A stretch of DNA of 64,000 nt from Amycolatopsis sp. A133 (GCF_031082405.1 NZ_JAVHJU010000004.1:586092-650091); one strand, 5' to 3'; counted from the first letter of the stretch, positions 43,548 through 52,655 are shown. Notes: a model not told the origin generated them from the sequence alone. Made by a program: numbers and translations.

Positions 43548-44429
43548 ATGAGACCTTTCGTGGCAGTCGTCGGTGCGACCGGTTTCATCGGCACCAGGCT
43601 GATCGCGGCGCTGGACCGCAGGGGCATCGCCACGGCCCGGTTCGACCGGACGACACCGTTCCTGCGCGCCGGCCGGCCGGTGCCGGAACTGGCGGCCGCC
43701 CGGCTCGTCTTCTACCTGGCGAGCACCATCAACCCGGCGCTCGCGGTGCGCCACCCGGAGCGGATCGACGAGGACCACGAGCGGTTCGCCGCGCTCCTGC
43801 GGGGCCTGCCGGAACGGACGACCGTCGTGCTGACCAGCTCGGGCGGGACGGTCTACGGCCCGCATCTCGCGGCGCCGTACCACGAGTCGATGCCGACCAT
43901 GCCCGTCACGGCGTACGGCTTCGCCAAGCTCAACCTGGAGCGGGAACTGCTGGCCGGCACCGCCCGCCCGGTCATCCTCCGCCTGTCCAACGTCTACGGG
44001 CCCGGCCAGCGCACCAGCACGCTGCAGGGAGTGATCGGCGAGTGGCTGCTGGCCGCACGGTCCGGCCGGCCGCTGCGGGTGTTCGGCGATCCGAGCGCCC
44101 GCCGGGACTACGTCTACGTCGACGACGTCGTGCGGGCGCTGCTGCGGGTCCACGACTTGCGCGCGCGGAACCTGGGCACGCGCATCCCCCGCACGCTGAA
44201 CATCGGCTCGGGCACTCCGGTCTCGCTGACCGAACTGGCCGCGGCGATCCGCACGACCACCGGGTGCCCGGCCCCGCTGGCCCCCGAGCCGGCCAGGGGG
44301 TTCGACCGGCACGACGTGTGGCTCGACTGCCGGCTGGCCGCGCGGACGCTCGCGTGGCGGGCCACCACCTCCCTGACCGCCGGACTCGCCGCCACCTGGC
44401 GGTTGGACCACCAGCCACATCTCGTATAG
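43548..44429 (+). CDS. NAD-dependent sugar epimerase/4-ketoreductase (SDR)
   Basis: This 293-residue extended SDR has MRPFVAVVGATGFIGTRLI, VLTSSGGTVYG (Ser/Thr of the triad), YGFAKLNLER (YxxxK), ILRLSNVYGPGQ and RRDYVYVDDVVRAL. It is short and variable after the active site, like NDP-hexose 4-ketoreductases. No NDP-glucose synthase or 4,6-dehydratase is in the window, so it must act on a sugar nucleotide made elsewhere. It ends only 33 bp before the PadR gene, whose promoter overlaps its 3' end. Confidence 0.85.
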   Translation: MRPFVAVVGATGFIGTRLIAALDRRGIATARFDRTTPFLRAGRPVPELAAARLVFYLASTINPALAVRHPERIDEDHERFAALLRGLPERTTVVLTSSGGTVYGPHLAAPYHESMPTMPVTAYGFAKLNLERELLAGTARPVILRLSNVYGPGQRTSTLQGVIGEWLLAARSGRPLRVFGDPSARRDYVYVDDVVRALLRVHDLRARNLGTRIPRTLNIGSGTPVSLTELAAAIRTTTGCPAPLAPEPARGFDRHDVWLDCRLAARTLAWRATTSLTAGLAATWRLDHQPHLV

Positions 44430-44443
44430 TGTCGGCTGCACTA
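44403..44443 (+). promoter_or_regulatory. promoter and likely autoregulatory operator of the PadR gene
   Basis: TTGGAC (44403-44408) and TATAGT (44425-44430) are 16 bp apart, the best sigma70-type promoter in the window. TAGTG (44427-44431) and CACTA (44439-44443) form a dyad with a 7-bp centre overlapping the -10 box and transcription start. A PadR repressor bound there would block its own operon. GGAG at 44453-44456 is the ribosome site. Confidence 0.6.
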
Positions 44444-44462
44444 ATTTGGTTTGGAGTAATGC

Positions 44463-45092
44463 ATGACGCCAAGACCACGCGAACTGGCGGGGCTGATCGT
44501 GCTCGGGCTCCTGCTGGAACACCCTCGGCATCCGTACGAGCTGCAGCGCATCTGCCGGGAACGGCACCATCCCCTGGCCGGCGGCCTGTACCACGCGATC
44601 AACCGGCTCAACAAGGCCGGTTTCGTCGAAGCGTGCGAGTCGCAGCGCGAAGGCCGCCGGCCCGAGCGGACCGTCTACCGGATCACCGGCGAAGGCCGCG
44701 AGGAGTTCTTCGGGAACCTGGGCGAACTGCTCACCGACGCACCGGCCGACCACACCGCGACGACGACGGCACTTTCGATGATCGTGCACCTGCCGCCGTC
44801 CGACGCCGCCCGCCTGCTCGGCGTGCGCAGGACCCTGCTGGAAGGCAGGATCGCCGCCCTCGATGCGCAGCAGCGGCTCGTCGCCGAGCACGCCCACCGG
44901 GTGTGCGGGCTGGAACTGGAGCACCTGAGCCAGGTATGGCGGGCCGAACTGACGTGGCTGCGATCCGTGCTGACCGACATCGAACGCGGCGACCTGGACT
45001 GGAACCCGGAAGCCGTGCGCGAAGACCCCGGGGTGCTGCGCGCCGGCGCCCCCAAACTGCGTGCCGTGCCCACAGAGCGGAGTAGATCATGA
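44463..45092 (+). CDS. PadR-family transcriptional regulator
   Basis: This 209-residue protein has the PadR winged helix: LAGLIVLGLLLEHPRHPYELQRI, GGLYHAINRLNKAGFVEA, RTVYRITGEGREEF. An alpha-helical C-terminal dimer domain follows. The stop overlaps the start of the PEP-dependent enzyme (ATGA), so the regulator and enzyme are one operon. PadR repressors often sense the toxic compound that their operon handles, which fits a resistance cassette. Confidence 0.9.
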   Translation: MTPRPRELAGLIVLGLLLEHPRHPYELQRICRERHHPLAGGLYHAINRLNKAGFVEACESQREGRRPERTVYRITGEGREEFFGNLGELLTDAPADHTATTTALSMIVHLPPSDAARLLGVRRTLLEGRIAALDAQQRLVAEHAHRVCGLELEHLSQVWRAELTWLRSVLTDIERGDLDWNPEAVREDPGVLRAGAPKLRAVPTERSRS

Positions 45093-47476
45093 GCAACCAC
45101 GTGTGCCGGCTCGACGAGGTGTCCCGGGCCGACGCCGAGGCCGTCGGCCGGAAAGCCGGGACGCTCGGCGAGCTCCTCAGCGCGGGCTTCCCGGTCCCTG
45201 ACGGCTTCGTCCTGACCGTGGACGCCTTCGGGAAGACGGGCGGCGAAGAGGACCTCGCGCAGCTGCGCGAACCGGTGCGGGCCGCGCTCGCGGAACTCGG
45301 CGCGGACGACGCCTGGGCGGTCCGGTCGTCCGGTGTGGACGAAGACCTGGCCGGCGGCTCGTTCGCCGGGCAGTACGAGAGCGTGCTCGACGTCCGCGGC
45401 CTGGACGCCGTGCTGGACGCGGTCAAGGTGTGCTGGGACTCGGCCGGCTCCGACCGGGTCGCCTCCTACCGCCAGGGCCGGGGCATCGACGGCTCGGGCC
45501 GGATGGCCGTGCTGGTCCAGCGCATGGTGCCGGCCGAGGCCGCCGGCGTCGCGTTCAGCGCCAACCCGGTCTCCGGCGACCGCGCGGAGGCGGTGGTCAG
45601 CGCGGTGCGCGGGCTCGCCGACCGGCTGGTCTCCGGGCAGGCCACCGCCGACGAGTGGGTGGTCCGGGACCAGGCACAGCACCGGTCGGGCACCGAGCGG
45701 GCCATCACCCCGGAGCAGGCGTGCGGGGTCGCCGAGCTCGCCCGCCGGGTCGAACGGCACTTCGGCGCCGCACAGGACATCGAGTGGGCCATCGACGGAG
45801 GGGAGATCATGCTGCTGCAGGCGCGGCCGATCACCGCGTTGCCCGAAGCCCAGCGGAAGATCGAGTTCGAGGTGCCGGAGGGCTTCTGGCTCCGCGACTC
45901 CTACCTGCGGCGGCCGTGGACCCCGATGCAGCGCTCCCTCCTGCAGGACGGTCTCAACGAGGTCAACTGGCGGCTGTTCGAGTACGGCCTGATGTACGGC
46001 TTCGAGTACCGCGACATCGGCGGCTGGTCGTACCTGCGGTTCGTGCCGCTGGGCGAGCGCACCGGAGAGCGCGTGGGCCGGATCATCGGGGCGGTCGCCG
46101 CCGGGGAACCGGCGCGGGTGGTGGAACGCTGGTACACCGAATGGCAGCCCGACATCGAGGCGCGGGTGAAGGCCATGCGGGACCGGGACCTGACCGGGCT
46201 GTCCGACACCGGGCTCGCCGAGCACCTGCAGGCCGCGCGGGTCCTGTCGACCGTCTCCAACGAGGTGCACTTCCGGGTCGGCGGCGCCAGCTCGTTCGTG
46301 TGGGGCGAGCTGGGCTTCACCTGCTCGGAACTGCTGGGCTGGGACGCCTTCCAGGCGCTGCGGCTGATCGTCGGCGTACCGGGGAAGACCACCGAACCCG
46401 GGCTCCGGCTCACCGAGCTGGCTCGCATGGCCGCGGCCGATCCCGCGGTCCGCGAGCTGCTGCCGAGCGGGGACACGGCCCGGATTCTGGCGGCCGATGC
46501 GGAATTCGCCACGGCGTTCGGCGACTACCTGCGGGAGTACGGCAGCCGGACGATGGGCCAGGACATCACGCAGCCGACGCTGGCCGAGCAGCCGGAACTG
46601 GTGCTGCGGCTGGTCGAGGCGCAGCTCAAGAGCGACAGCGATCCCGAAGCCGAGTTCGGGGCCCTGGCCGGGAACCGGGAGCGGGCCTACGCGGAGGCCG
46701 TCGCCGGGCTCGACGACGCTCAGCGCGACCGGCTCGCCGAGGCCGTGCGGCTGGCACGGCGGAGCTACCCGGTCCGCGACGACAGCGCCTTCTACACGCA
46801 CGTGATGCTGGCGGTGCTGCGCCGCGGGGTGCTCGAACTCGGCGGCCGGCTCGCCGCCCGCGGCCTGCTCGCCGACCCGGCGGACGTGTTCCTGCTGGAC
46901 CTGGCGGAAGCGCTGGACGCGCTGCGCGACGGTGCGGACCGGCGGGAGCTGGCGGACGTGCGGCGGGCCGAACGCGCATGGGCCACCGCCCACGTGGGGC
47001 CGCCCTTCTACGGCGAGCCACCCCAGCAACCGTCCGAAAAGGACAGCGCCGCCTGGCTGGACTCGCTCGACCCGGCCTCCCGGCGGACCATCGAGATCGT
47101 GCTCTGGGTCGGGCGCACGGCGACACCGGTCGCGGAGGCCCAGGCCACCGCGACCGGGTTGCGCGGGCTCGCCGCGTCGGGTGGCCGCTATACCGGGACC
47201 GTGCGGGTGATCCTCGACGAGACCGAGTTCCACAAGCTGCGGCCCGGCGACGTGCTGGTCTGCCCGGAGACCAACGCGCAGTGGTCGGTGCTGTTCGGCA
47301 GCGTCGGCGCGCTGGTCACCGACACCGGGAGCATCCTGTCCCATCCCGCGATCATCGCCCGCGAGTACCAGGTCCCCGCCGTCGTCGCCACCGGCAACGG
47401 CACGCACGTCCTGCGGGACGGGCAACTGGTGACCGTCGACGGCGACTCGGGAACCGTCGATTTCATCGAAAGCTGA
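45089..47476 (+). CDS. PEP-synthase/rifampin-phosphotransferase-like enzyme
   Basis: The protein has 795 residues. The N-terminal ~250 residues are an ATP-grasp PEP/pyruvate-binding domain (AVRSSGVDEDLAGGSFAGQYES, GVAFSANPVSGDR, QDIEWAIDGGEIMLLQARPI). There is a variable ~430-residue middle domain and a C-terminal swivelling domain with His752 in GSILSHPAIIAREYQVPAVV. This domain order (ATP, substrate, phospho-His) is that of rifampin phosphotransferase, which inactivates an antibiotic using ATP, and differs from PEP synthase, which has a TIM barrel last. It may phosphorylate the cluster product or an intermediate. Substrate identity is inference. Confidence 0.82.
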   Translation: MSNHVCRLDEVSRADAEAVGRKAGTLGELLSAGFPVPDGFVLTVDAFGKTGGEEDLAQLREPVRAALAELGADDAWAVRSSGVDEDLAGGSFAGQYESVLDVRGLDAVLDAVKVCWDSAGSDRVASYRQGRGIDGSGRMAVLVQRMVPAEAAGVAFSANPVSGDRAEAVVSAVRGLADRLVSGQATADEWVVRDQAQHRSGTERAITPEQACGVAELARRVERHFGAAQDIEWAIDGGEIMLLQARPITALPEAQRKIEFEVPEGFWLRDSYLRRPWTPMQRSLLQDGLNEVNWRLFEYGLMYGFEYRDIGGWSYLRFVPLGERTGERVGRIIGAVAAGEPARVVERWYTEWQPDIEARVKAMRDRDLTGLSDTGLAEHLQAARVLSTVSNEVHFRVGGASSFVWGELGFTCSELLGWDAFQALRLIVGVPGKTTEPGLRLTELARMAAADPAVRELLPSGDTARILAADAEFATAFGDYLREYGSRTMGQDITQPTLAEQPELVLRLVEAQLKSDSDPEAEFGALAGNRERAYAEAVAGLDDAQRDRLAEAVRLARRSYPVRDDSAFYTHVMLAVLRRGVLELGGRLAARGLLADPADVFLLDLAEALDALRDGADRRELADVRRAERAWATAHVGPPFYGEPPQQPSEKDSAAWLDSLDPASRRTIEIVLWVGRTATPVAEAQATATGLRGLAASGGRYTGTVRVILDETEFHKLRPGDVLVCPETNAQWSVLFGSVGALVTDTGSILSHPAIIAREYQVPAVVATGNGTHVLRDGQLVTVDGDSGTVDFIES

Positions 47477-47489
47477 GTGAGGAGCCAAA

Positions 47490-48134
47490 ATGGCTGGCAA
47501 AGGAGCGGGGTTCCGGGCGATGTTGCCCCGCCTGCTGGTGGACGTCGTACTCCCGGTCGTCCTGTTCGTCGTGCTGCACCGGGTTTTCGACGTCCGGGAC
47601 CTGTACGCGCTGATCGCGGCCAGTGCCGTGCCGGCGCTCGGGTTCGCGGTGGAGCTCGTCCTCCACCGCCGGGTCGACGGCCTCGCCGTGTTCATGGTCT
47701 GCCTCTTCGGCGTGGGTATCGCGATGGCGCTGATCAGCGGGGACGCCCGGTTCGTGCTGGCGCGCGAATCGGCCTTCACCGGGTTCGTCGGGTGCGCCTT
47801 CATCGGGTCGATCTTCGTCGGGCGGCCGCTGATCAACGTCTTCGGCCGCAAGTTCGCCGAAAGCGGCGGCATACCGGAGATGGACGCGCCGACTTGGGAC
47901 AAGTTCTGGACCGAGTCGGCGGAGTTCCGCAAGGGGATGAACTTCATGACGGCGGTCTGGGGCGTCGCGCTGATCCTCGAGTCGATCCTCCGCGTGATCG
48001 TGGTCTACACCATTCCGGTGGACGCCTCCGTATTCGTCTCCCCCGCGCTCTACGTGGTCACCTTCGGCCTCCTGGTCCTGTGGACCCCGAAGTACGCGGG
48101 GCGGATCAGGGAACGGGTCAACGCGGCCGCCTGA
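47490..48134 (+). CDS. VC0807-like integral membrane protein
   Basis: The protein has 214 residues with about six hydrophobic helices (LLVDVVLPVVLFVVLH, LYALIAASAVPALGFAVEL, GLAVFMVCLFGVGIAMAL and three more). A conserved-looking FVGRPLINVFGRKFAE and a cytosolic WDKFWTESAEFRKGM segment are also present. This matches the VC0807-type membrane proteins of unknown function found in many actinomycetes. GAGGAG precedes the ATG. It is third in the PadR operon, so it may help in efflux or resistance. Not established. Confidence 0.7.
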   Translation: MAGKGAGFRAMLPRLLVDVVLPVVLFVVLHRVFDVRDLYALIAASAVPALGFAVELVLHRRVDGLAVFMVCLFGVGIAMALISGDARFVLARESAFTGFVGCAFIGSIFVGRPLINVFGRKFAESGGIPEMDAPTWDKFWTESAEFRKGMNFMTAVWGVALILESILRVIVVYTIPVDASVFVSPALYVVTFGLLVLWTPKYAGRIRERVNAAA

Positions 48135-48156
48135 TGCCGGCCGGTGCCGGCGGAGC

Positions 48157-49284
48157 TCAGCCCCCGGCGAGCTTCGCCAGCACCGGTACCACGTCGACGG
48201 GGGCCGCCAGGGCCGCGTTCTCGTCCCGCAGCCGCTCGGCGGCGGCCTGCCGGGCGGGCAGCGCGGCCACCTCGGCGGCGAGGCGGTCGAGTTCCGTGCG
48301 TTCGAGCACCGTGCCCGCGCCCGAGGCGGCCAGCAGTCCCGCGTTGAACCGCTGGTCCGGCAACTGCGGGACGACCAGCTGCGGCACTCCGCAGGTCACC
48401 GCGGACATCATCGTGCCGAGGCCGCCCTGCCCGACGAGCGCGGTGCAGGTGGGCAGCAGCGCGTGCAACGGCACCGGCGGCACCACGCGCGCGTTCGGGG
48501 GCACCGGTCCCAGCAGCTCCCTGTCCTCTTCGGACAGTGTGGCGACCACATCGGCGTCCACGTCGCCGAGCGCGCGCAGCACGTCGCCGACGACGGTCAG
48601 CTCGGCGTTCAGCTTGGTCGTCGAGGTTCCCCAGGTGACGCAGATCCTCGGCGCGCGCCCGGGTTCGAGCAGCCATCCGGGCGCCTGGCCCGGCCCGTTG
48701 TAGGGCACGTACCGCATCGACTGGCGCTCGGGCAGGCCCGCGCACTGCAGGCTCGGCGGGCAGGGATCGACGAGCAGCGCCCCCCGCACGCTCACCGGCC
48801 CCGCGCCGATCCGCTCGGCGAGCGGCGCCAGCAGGCCGGGCTCGTGGGCACTCGCCTGGTGCATGAAGTCCGGTCCCCAGCCGTGCCGGACGCCCGGCAC
48901 GCCGAGCGCGGCCGCCGCCAGCGGCCCCGCATACGTGGTCGGCTCGTAGACGACGAGATCCGGGCGCCACCACCGGCCGAACGAGATCAGCTCGTCCACC
49001 ATGGCTTCGGCGACCGCGGCGAACATGGACAGCCCGCGGAAACTGCCGCCGTCGCGCCCGGTCCCGCTTCGTGCGCCGTCGCGCATGCGCTGCTGGACCA
49101 TGCCGGCCACGTCGACGTCGGCCCCGCCGGAAACAGCGGGCAGGCCGGAGTTTTCGACGACCCGCCGCAGCCCGGGCGAGCTGAAGACCCGGACGTCGTT
49201 GCCCGCGGCCCGGCACGCCCACGCCAGCGGCACCATCGGGTAGTAGTGCGAGGCCCACGCCCAGCTGGTGAACAGGATCCGCAC
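48157..49284 (-). CDS. GT1-family glycosyltransferase (copy 1 of 4)
   Basis: The protein has 375 residues in a GT-B fold of the macrolide/aromatic-polyketide glycosyltransferase type. It starts MRILFTSWAWASHYYPMVPLAW and carries VYEPTTYAGPL, CPPSLQ, MRYVPYNGPGQAPG, RICVTWGTSTTK and VGQGGLGTMMSAV. In the last motif the usual HHGG reads GQGG. The start is GTG at 49282-49284 with GGAGAGGAG five bases upstream, matching the start of the three paralogues. It follows the sulfotransferase gene and is convergent with the membrane protein. It should transfer a (deoxy)sugar to the cluster product. Confidence 0.88.
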   Translation of the reverse strand: MRILFTSWAWASHYYPMVPLAWACRAAGNDVRVFSSPGLRRVVENSGLPAVSGGADVDVAGMVQQRMRDGARSGTGRDGGSFRGLSMFAAVAEAMVDELISFGRWWRPDLVVYEPTTYAGPLAAAALGVPGVRHGWGPDFMHQASAHEPGLLAPLAERIGAGPVSVRGALLVDPCPPSLQCAGLPERQSMRYVPYNGPGQAPGWLLEPGRAPRICVTWGTSTTKLNAELTVVGDVLRALGDVDADVVATLSEEDRELLGPVPPNARVVPPVPLHALLPTCTALVGQGGLGTMMSAVTCGVPQLVVPQLPDQRFNAGLLAASGAGTVLERTELDRLAAEVAALPARQAAAERLRDENAALAAPVDVVPVLAKLAGG

Positions 49285-49286
49285 GA

Positions 49287-50510
49287 TCACTCCTCTCCGA
49301 ACCGGGCACGGTAGGCGGTCAGGGCCGCAGAGGGCCGTCGCCCGGTCAAGCCCAGCACGTCCGTGTCGTACCGCATCCGGCCGTGCCGGTCGCGCGGATG
49401 ACCGCGCACGTAGTCGTCGAGGGCCGCCTTAGCCTCGGCGGTGTACGGCACGCCGGCCGCGGCGAGAACGCGTTCGGCCACGCCGAGCGGATCGGTCACG
49501 ATCTCGGTGAACGGCACGTGCACCGAGCACTCGGCGGGCACGGCCGCGTGGTCGGCGAGAAAGCGGCCGATGAGGTGCTCGATCCGGTCCGCCCAGTAGC
49601 TCGCGATGGCGGGGACGTCCACCACCCGCTGGATCATCCGGGCCGAGTAAGCGGCCATGGTGGACAGTGAGGCGACCGCGGTGGCGGGGTCGCGGTGCGT
49701 GAAGACCACGGTGGCGTCCGGGAAGACGGAGCACAGGGCGGGCAGCTGTTCCAGGTGCTGCGGCGCCTTGAGCACCCAGCGGCCACCGCCGCGCAGCCAG
49801 GTCAGCGCCTGGAGCACCCGCCGCAGGAAGGCGTACGCGGGCTTCTGATCCGTGCCGAGGTACCAGTCGCGGTAAGCGGGCACCGGCACCTGGCATTCGA
49901 AGTACGTCGACGAGAACGCGATTGCCAGCAGCCGGATGTCCTCTTCCGCCTCGCGCGCGTCCAGCTCGTGCATGCGTTTCAGGTGCGGCAAGGCCAGGTC
50001 CACGAACTCCAGTGCCCGGTGCGCCCGCTCCGGACGCGGATCGGGGTGCACCGGCGTGGCCAGGACCGGTTCCGCCGACTCCCAGTACGGCACGGTGCGG
50101 ACCCCCGGCGCGGCGGCGAGCAACCGGTGCAGGTGCGTGGTCCCGGTGCGGGGCAGGCCCGCGATGACGATCGGGCGGTCCACCGGCACCGCGGCGATTT
50201 CGGGGTGCCGGGCGAACAGGTCTTCGACCAGCAACCGGTTGCCCAGCAACTGCACCAGGCCTGCTGCCAGGCTCACCTCGCCGACCGGGCTCAGCCCGGC
50301 CTCCGTGCGCAGGGCCGTGCAGAGGATTTCGAGTGGGCGGCGGAACTCTTCGCCGCCGAAGTCGGTCAACCCCGTCTGCCGGACGGCTTCGGCGAGCAGC
50401 TCACCGGGCCGCAGCGGCGTCCCGCCCGCGTCGAGCACCGCACGCAGGATCGGCTCGATCCGCGGGTTGGGACGTGGGGACGCCAGATCGTCGACTTCGA
50501 ACCAGTTCAT
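49287..50510 (-). CDS. sulfotransferase family protein
   Basis: This 407-residue PAPS-dependent sulfotransferase has the 5'-phosphosulfate loop IAGLPRTGTTHLHRLL (about 119-134), the 3'-phosphate-binding segment VVFTHRDPATAVAS and a WVLKAPQHL strand. It is of the Stf0/long sulfotransferase-like group, which also includes carrier-linked enzymes. ATG at 50508-50510, with GGAGG upstream. It lies 2 bp before the first glycosyltransferase, with which it is co-transcribed. It may sulfate a sugar or phenol of the product, or a lipid. The acceptor is unknown. Confidence 0.85.
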   Translation of the reverse strand: MNWFEVDDLASPRPNPRIEPILRAVLDAGGTPLRPGELLAEAVRQTGLTDFGGEEFRRPLEILCTALRTEAGLSPVGEVSLAAGLVQLLGNRLLVEDLFARHPEIAAVPVDRPIVIAGLPRTGTTHLHRLLAAAPGVRTVPYWESAEPVLATPVHPDPRPERAHRALEFVDLALPHLKRMHELDAREAEEDIRLLAIAFSSTYFECQVPVPAYRDWYLGTDQKPAYAFLRRVLQALTWLRGGGRWVLKAPQHLEQLPALCSVFPDATVVFTHRDPATAVASLSTMAAYSARMIQRVVDVPAIASYWADRIEHLIGRFLADHAAVPAECSVHVPFTEIVTDPLGVAERVLAAAGVPYTAEAKAALDDYVRGHPRDRHGRMRYDTDVLGLTGRRPSAALTAYRARFGEE

Positions 50511-50687
50511 GGGAAAGCGGCCTCCGGGTGACGCGGGCGGGGAATCGGCCGGGACGAGGCGGACGCCGTCCAGCCTGGCATCCGGGCCCACGGCGGGAAA
50601 GCGCGGTCGAGCGATACTTCAGCGATGTTCGAACACCCGGTGTGACTGTCGCCTCCGCCGGAATGACGAGGGATTGCGAGGCGTCAC
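50511..50687. promoter_or_regulatory. divergent region between sulfotransferase and methyltransferase 1
   Basis: This is 177 bp between divergent starts. It contains a palindrome TGTTCGAACA (50627-50636). A GAGG site lies before the ATG at 50688. I saw no well-spaced -35/-10 pair. Confidence 0.35.
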
Positions 50688-51494
50688 ATGATCGGCCGCA
50701 AGCGACTGCCCCAAAACCATCAGGACTGGAACAAACGGTGGAACGCGCCCTTCGGCGACGCACCGACCGGGCTGTCCGTCACCCAGCGGCTGGCCGACCC
50801 GGACCGGGAGCGGTTCGGCCCGTTCGCCTTCCAGTGGAACAGCATGACCCGGATTCTCGAGTACCCGTGGGCCTACCACGCGGCGGAGCTCGAACCGGGG
50901 ATGCGGGTCCTGGAGGTGGGAGGTGGCCTGAGCGGGTTGCAGTACGTCCTGGACATGGAGGGCTGCGAGGTCACCAACGTCGACCCGTCGGCGACCGACG
51001 ACGACGAGACGTGGCGCGCGATGCCGTTCCCCGGGTACGCGTGGACGCTCACGCCGGCCAACCACGCCCTGCTGAACAAGACCTTCGGGACCGGCGTCCG
51101 GCTCGTCGCCGAGCGCCTGCAGGATGCGGACCTGCCGGCCGGCGGGTTCGACCGGGTGCTCTGCCTGTCGGTGCTGGAACACCTCGATCCGGACGAAGGC
51201 CGGTCCTTGCTCGAGCGGATCGGCGAGCTGCTCGCGCCGGAGGGCCGGTGCGTGCTGACGATCGACCTCTTCCTGGACCTCCGGCCGTTCGGGGTGCTGG
51301 AGCGCAACGTCTGGGGCACCAACGTGGACGTGAGCCACCTGGTCGAGGGGTTCGAGCTCGTCGAGGGCGACCGGCGGGAACTCCACGGCTTCCCCGAGTT
51401 CGACCTCGACCACGTCGTCGGCCGGCTGCCCGAGCTGTTCGTCGGCAACTACCCCGCCCTGTCGCAGACCCTCGTGCTGCGGAAGGCGCGGTAA
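50688..51494 (+). CDS. SAM methyltransferase (copy 1 of 2, sugar or aglycone tailoring)
   Basis: The protein has 268 residues with class I fold motif I VLEVGGGLSGLQYVL, acidic NVDPSATDDD, FDRVLCLSVLEHL and VLTIDLFLDL. The N-terminus (MIGRKRLPQNHQDWNKRWNA) and the stretches FGTGVRLVAERLQD and WGTNVDVS are shared with the methyltransferase at 53.8-54.6 kb. The two are paralogues by local duplication. Position between glycosyltransferases suggests O- or N-methylation of sugar residues. Reaction type is not readable. Confidence 0.8.
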   Translation: MIGRKRLPQNHQDWNKRWNAPFGDAPTGLSVTQRLADPDRERFGPFAFQWNSMTRILEYPWAYHAAELEPGMRVLEVGGGLSGLQYVLDMEGCEVTNVDPSATDDDETWRAMPFPGYAWTLTPANHALLNKTFGTGVRLVAERLQDADLPAGGFDRVLCLSVLEHLDPDEGRSLLERIGELLAPEGRCVLTIDLFLDLRPFGVLERNVWGTNVDVSHLVEGFELVEGDRRELHGFPEFDLDHVVGRLPELFVGNYPALSQTLVLRKAR

Positions 51495-51497
51495 CCG

Positions 51498-52646
51498 ATG
51501 CGTGTTCTCTTCGTGTCGTGGGCCTGGCCGTCGCACTACTACCCGATGGTGCCGCTGGCGTGGGCGATGCGGGCGGCGGGCCACGACGTGCGGGTGGCGA
51601 GCCAGCCGGGCCTGCAGGCGGCGATCCGGTCGTCGGGCCTGCCCGGCGTTTCCGTCGGCCGGGACATCGACGTGATCACCCGGCAGCGGCCGCTGCTGGA
51701 ACGGGTGGGCCCGGTGCGGGTGCGGGTTCCGCTCGACCAGCTGCGCGAGAAGATCACCACGGCCTTCCGCATCTTCGCCGACCTCGCCGACGTGATGCTC
51801 GACGACCTGCTGGACTTCGGCCGGGCGTGGCGCCCGGACCTGGTCGTGTACGAGCCGACGACCTACGCCGGGCCGCTCGCCGCCGCCGTCCTCGGGGTCC
51901 CCGCGGTGCGGCACACGTGGGGCATCGACTACACGTACCGGGCGCACGAATACGAGCCCGAAGTGCTGGCCCCGCTGTGCGACAAGCTCGGCATCCCCGC
52001 CGTCGAGACGCTCGGCACGGTCACCGTCGACGTGTGCCCGCCGAGCCTGCAGGTGCCGACCACCTACCGGCGGCTGGGCATGCGCTACATCCCGTACAAC
52101 GGCCCGGGACTGCTGCCCCGGTGGCTGACCGAACCCAAGGAGCGGCCCCGGGTCTGCGTGACCTGGGGGACCTCGAGCACCCGGCTCGACGACGGCCTGT
52201 TCCTGGCCGACGACGTGGTCAAAGCGGCCGTGGACCTGGACGCCGAAGTGGTGGTCACGGTAACCCCTGCCGACCACGAGCGGCTGCGCCCGGTGCCGGC
52301 GCACCTGCGGGTCGTGGAGGCGCTGCCGTTGCACCTGCTGGTGCCCAGCTGTGACCTGGTGATCCACCAGGGCGGCCTCGGCACCACCCTGACCACGGCG
52401 TGGGCCGGTGTCCCGCAGCTGGTCATCCCCCAGCTGCACGACCAGGGCCTCAACGCCGTGCAGCTCAAGGCGGCCGGCGCGGGCTCCCTGGTGTACGGCG
52501 TCGAGGCCACTCCGGACCTGATCCGCGACGAGGCCGCCGAAGTGCTCGGCACCGCCGCGTACCGCACCGCCGCGCGCACGCTGGCCACCGAGATGAGCCG
52601 GCAGCCCGCACCGCACGAAACCGTCTCCGCACTCCGGGAAATCTGA
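51498..52646 (+). CDS. GT1-family glycosyltransferase (copy 2 of 4)
   Basis: This 382-residue paralogue of the other three begins MRVLFVSWAWPSHYYPMVPLAW, with VVYEPTTYAGPLAAAVLG, TWGIDYTYR, CPPSLQVP, MRYIPYNGPG, RVCVTWGTSSTRL and IHQGGLGTTLTT near the donor site. It starts 3 bp after the methyltransferase stop and has no ribosome site of its own beyond the coupled context. Sequential glycosylation with the neighbours is the likely role. Acceptor and sugar are unknown. Confidence 0.88.
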   Translation: MRVLFVSWAWPSHYYPMVPLAWAMRAAGHDVRVASQPGLQAAIRSSGLPGVSVGRDIDVITRQRPLLERVGPVRVRVPLDQLREKITTAFRIFADLADVMLDDLLDFGRAWRPDLVVYEPTTYAGPLAAAVLGVPAVRHTWGIDYTYRAHEYEPEVLAPLCDKLGIPAVETLGTVTVDVCPPSLQVPTTYRRLGMRYIPYNGPGLLPRWLTEPKERPRVCVTWGTSSTRLDDGLFLADDVVKAAVDLDAEVVVTVTPADHERLRPVPAHLRVVEALPLHLLVPSCDLVIHQGGLGTTLTTAWAGVPQLVIPQLHDQGLNAVQLKAAGAGSLVYGVEATPDLIRDEAAEVLGTAAYRTAARTLATEMSRQPAPHETVSALREI

Positions 52647-52655
52647 GGGGAACCG

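Noticed and set aside
42411..44924. Very long minus-strand frame covering the epimerase region and beyond
   Set aside because: Only its distal end (the POT N-terminus) is coding. The remainder is antisense or out of frame to two SDR genes and PadR.
50606..50636. Possible second StrR box before methyltransferase 1
   Set aside because: GGTCGAGCG and TGTTCGAAC are 12 bp apart, not 11. The left arm matches only 6 of 9 positions and the right arm matches only in TCGAAC.
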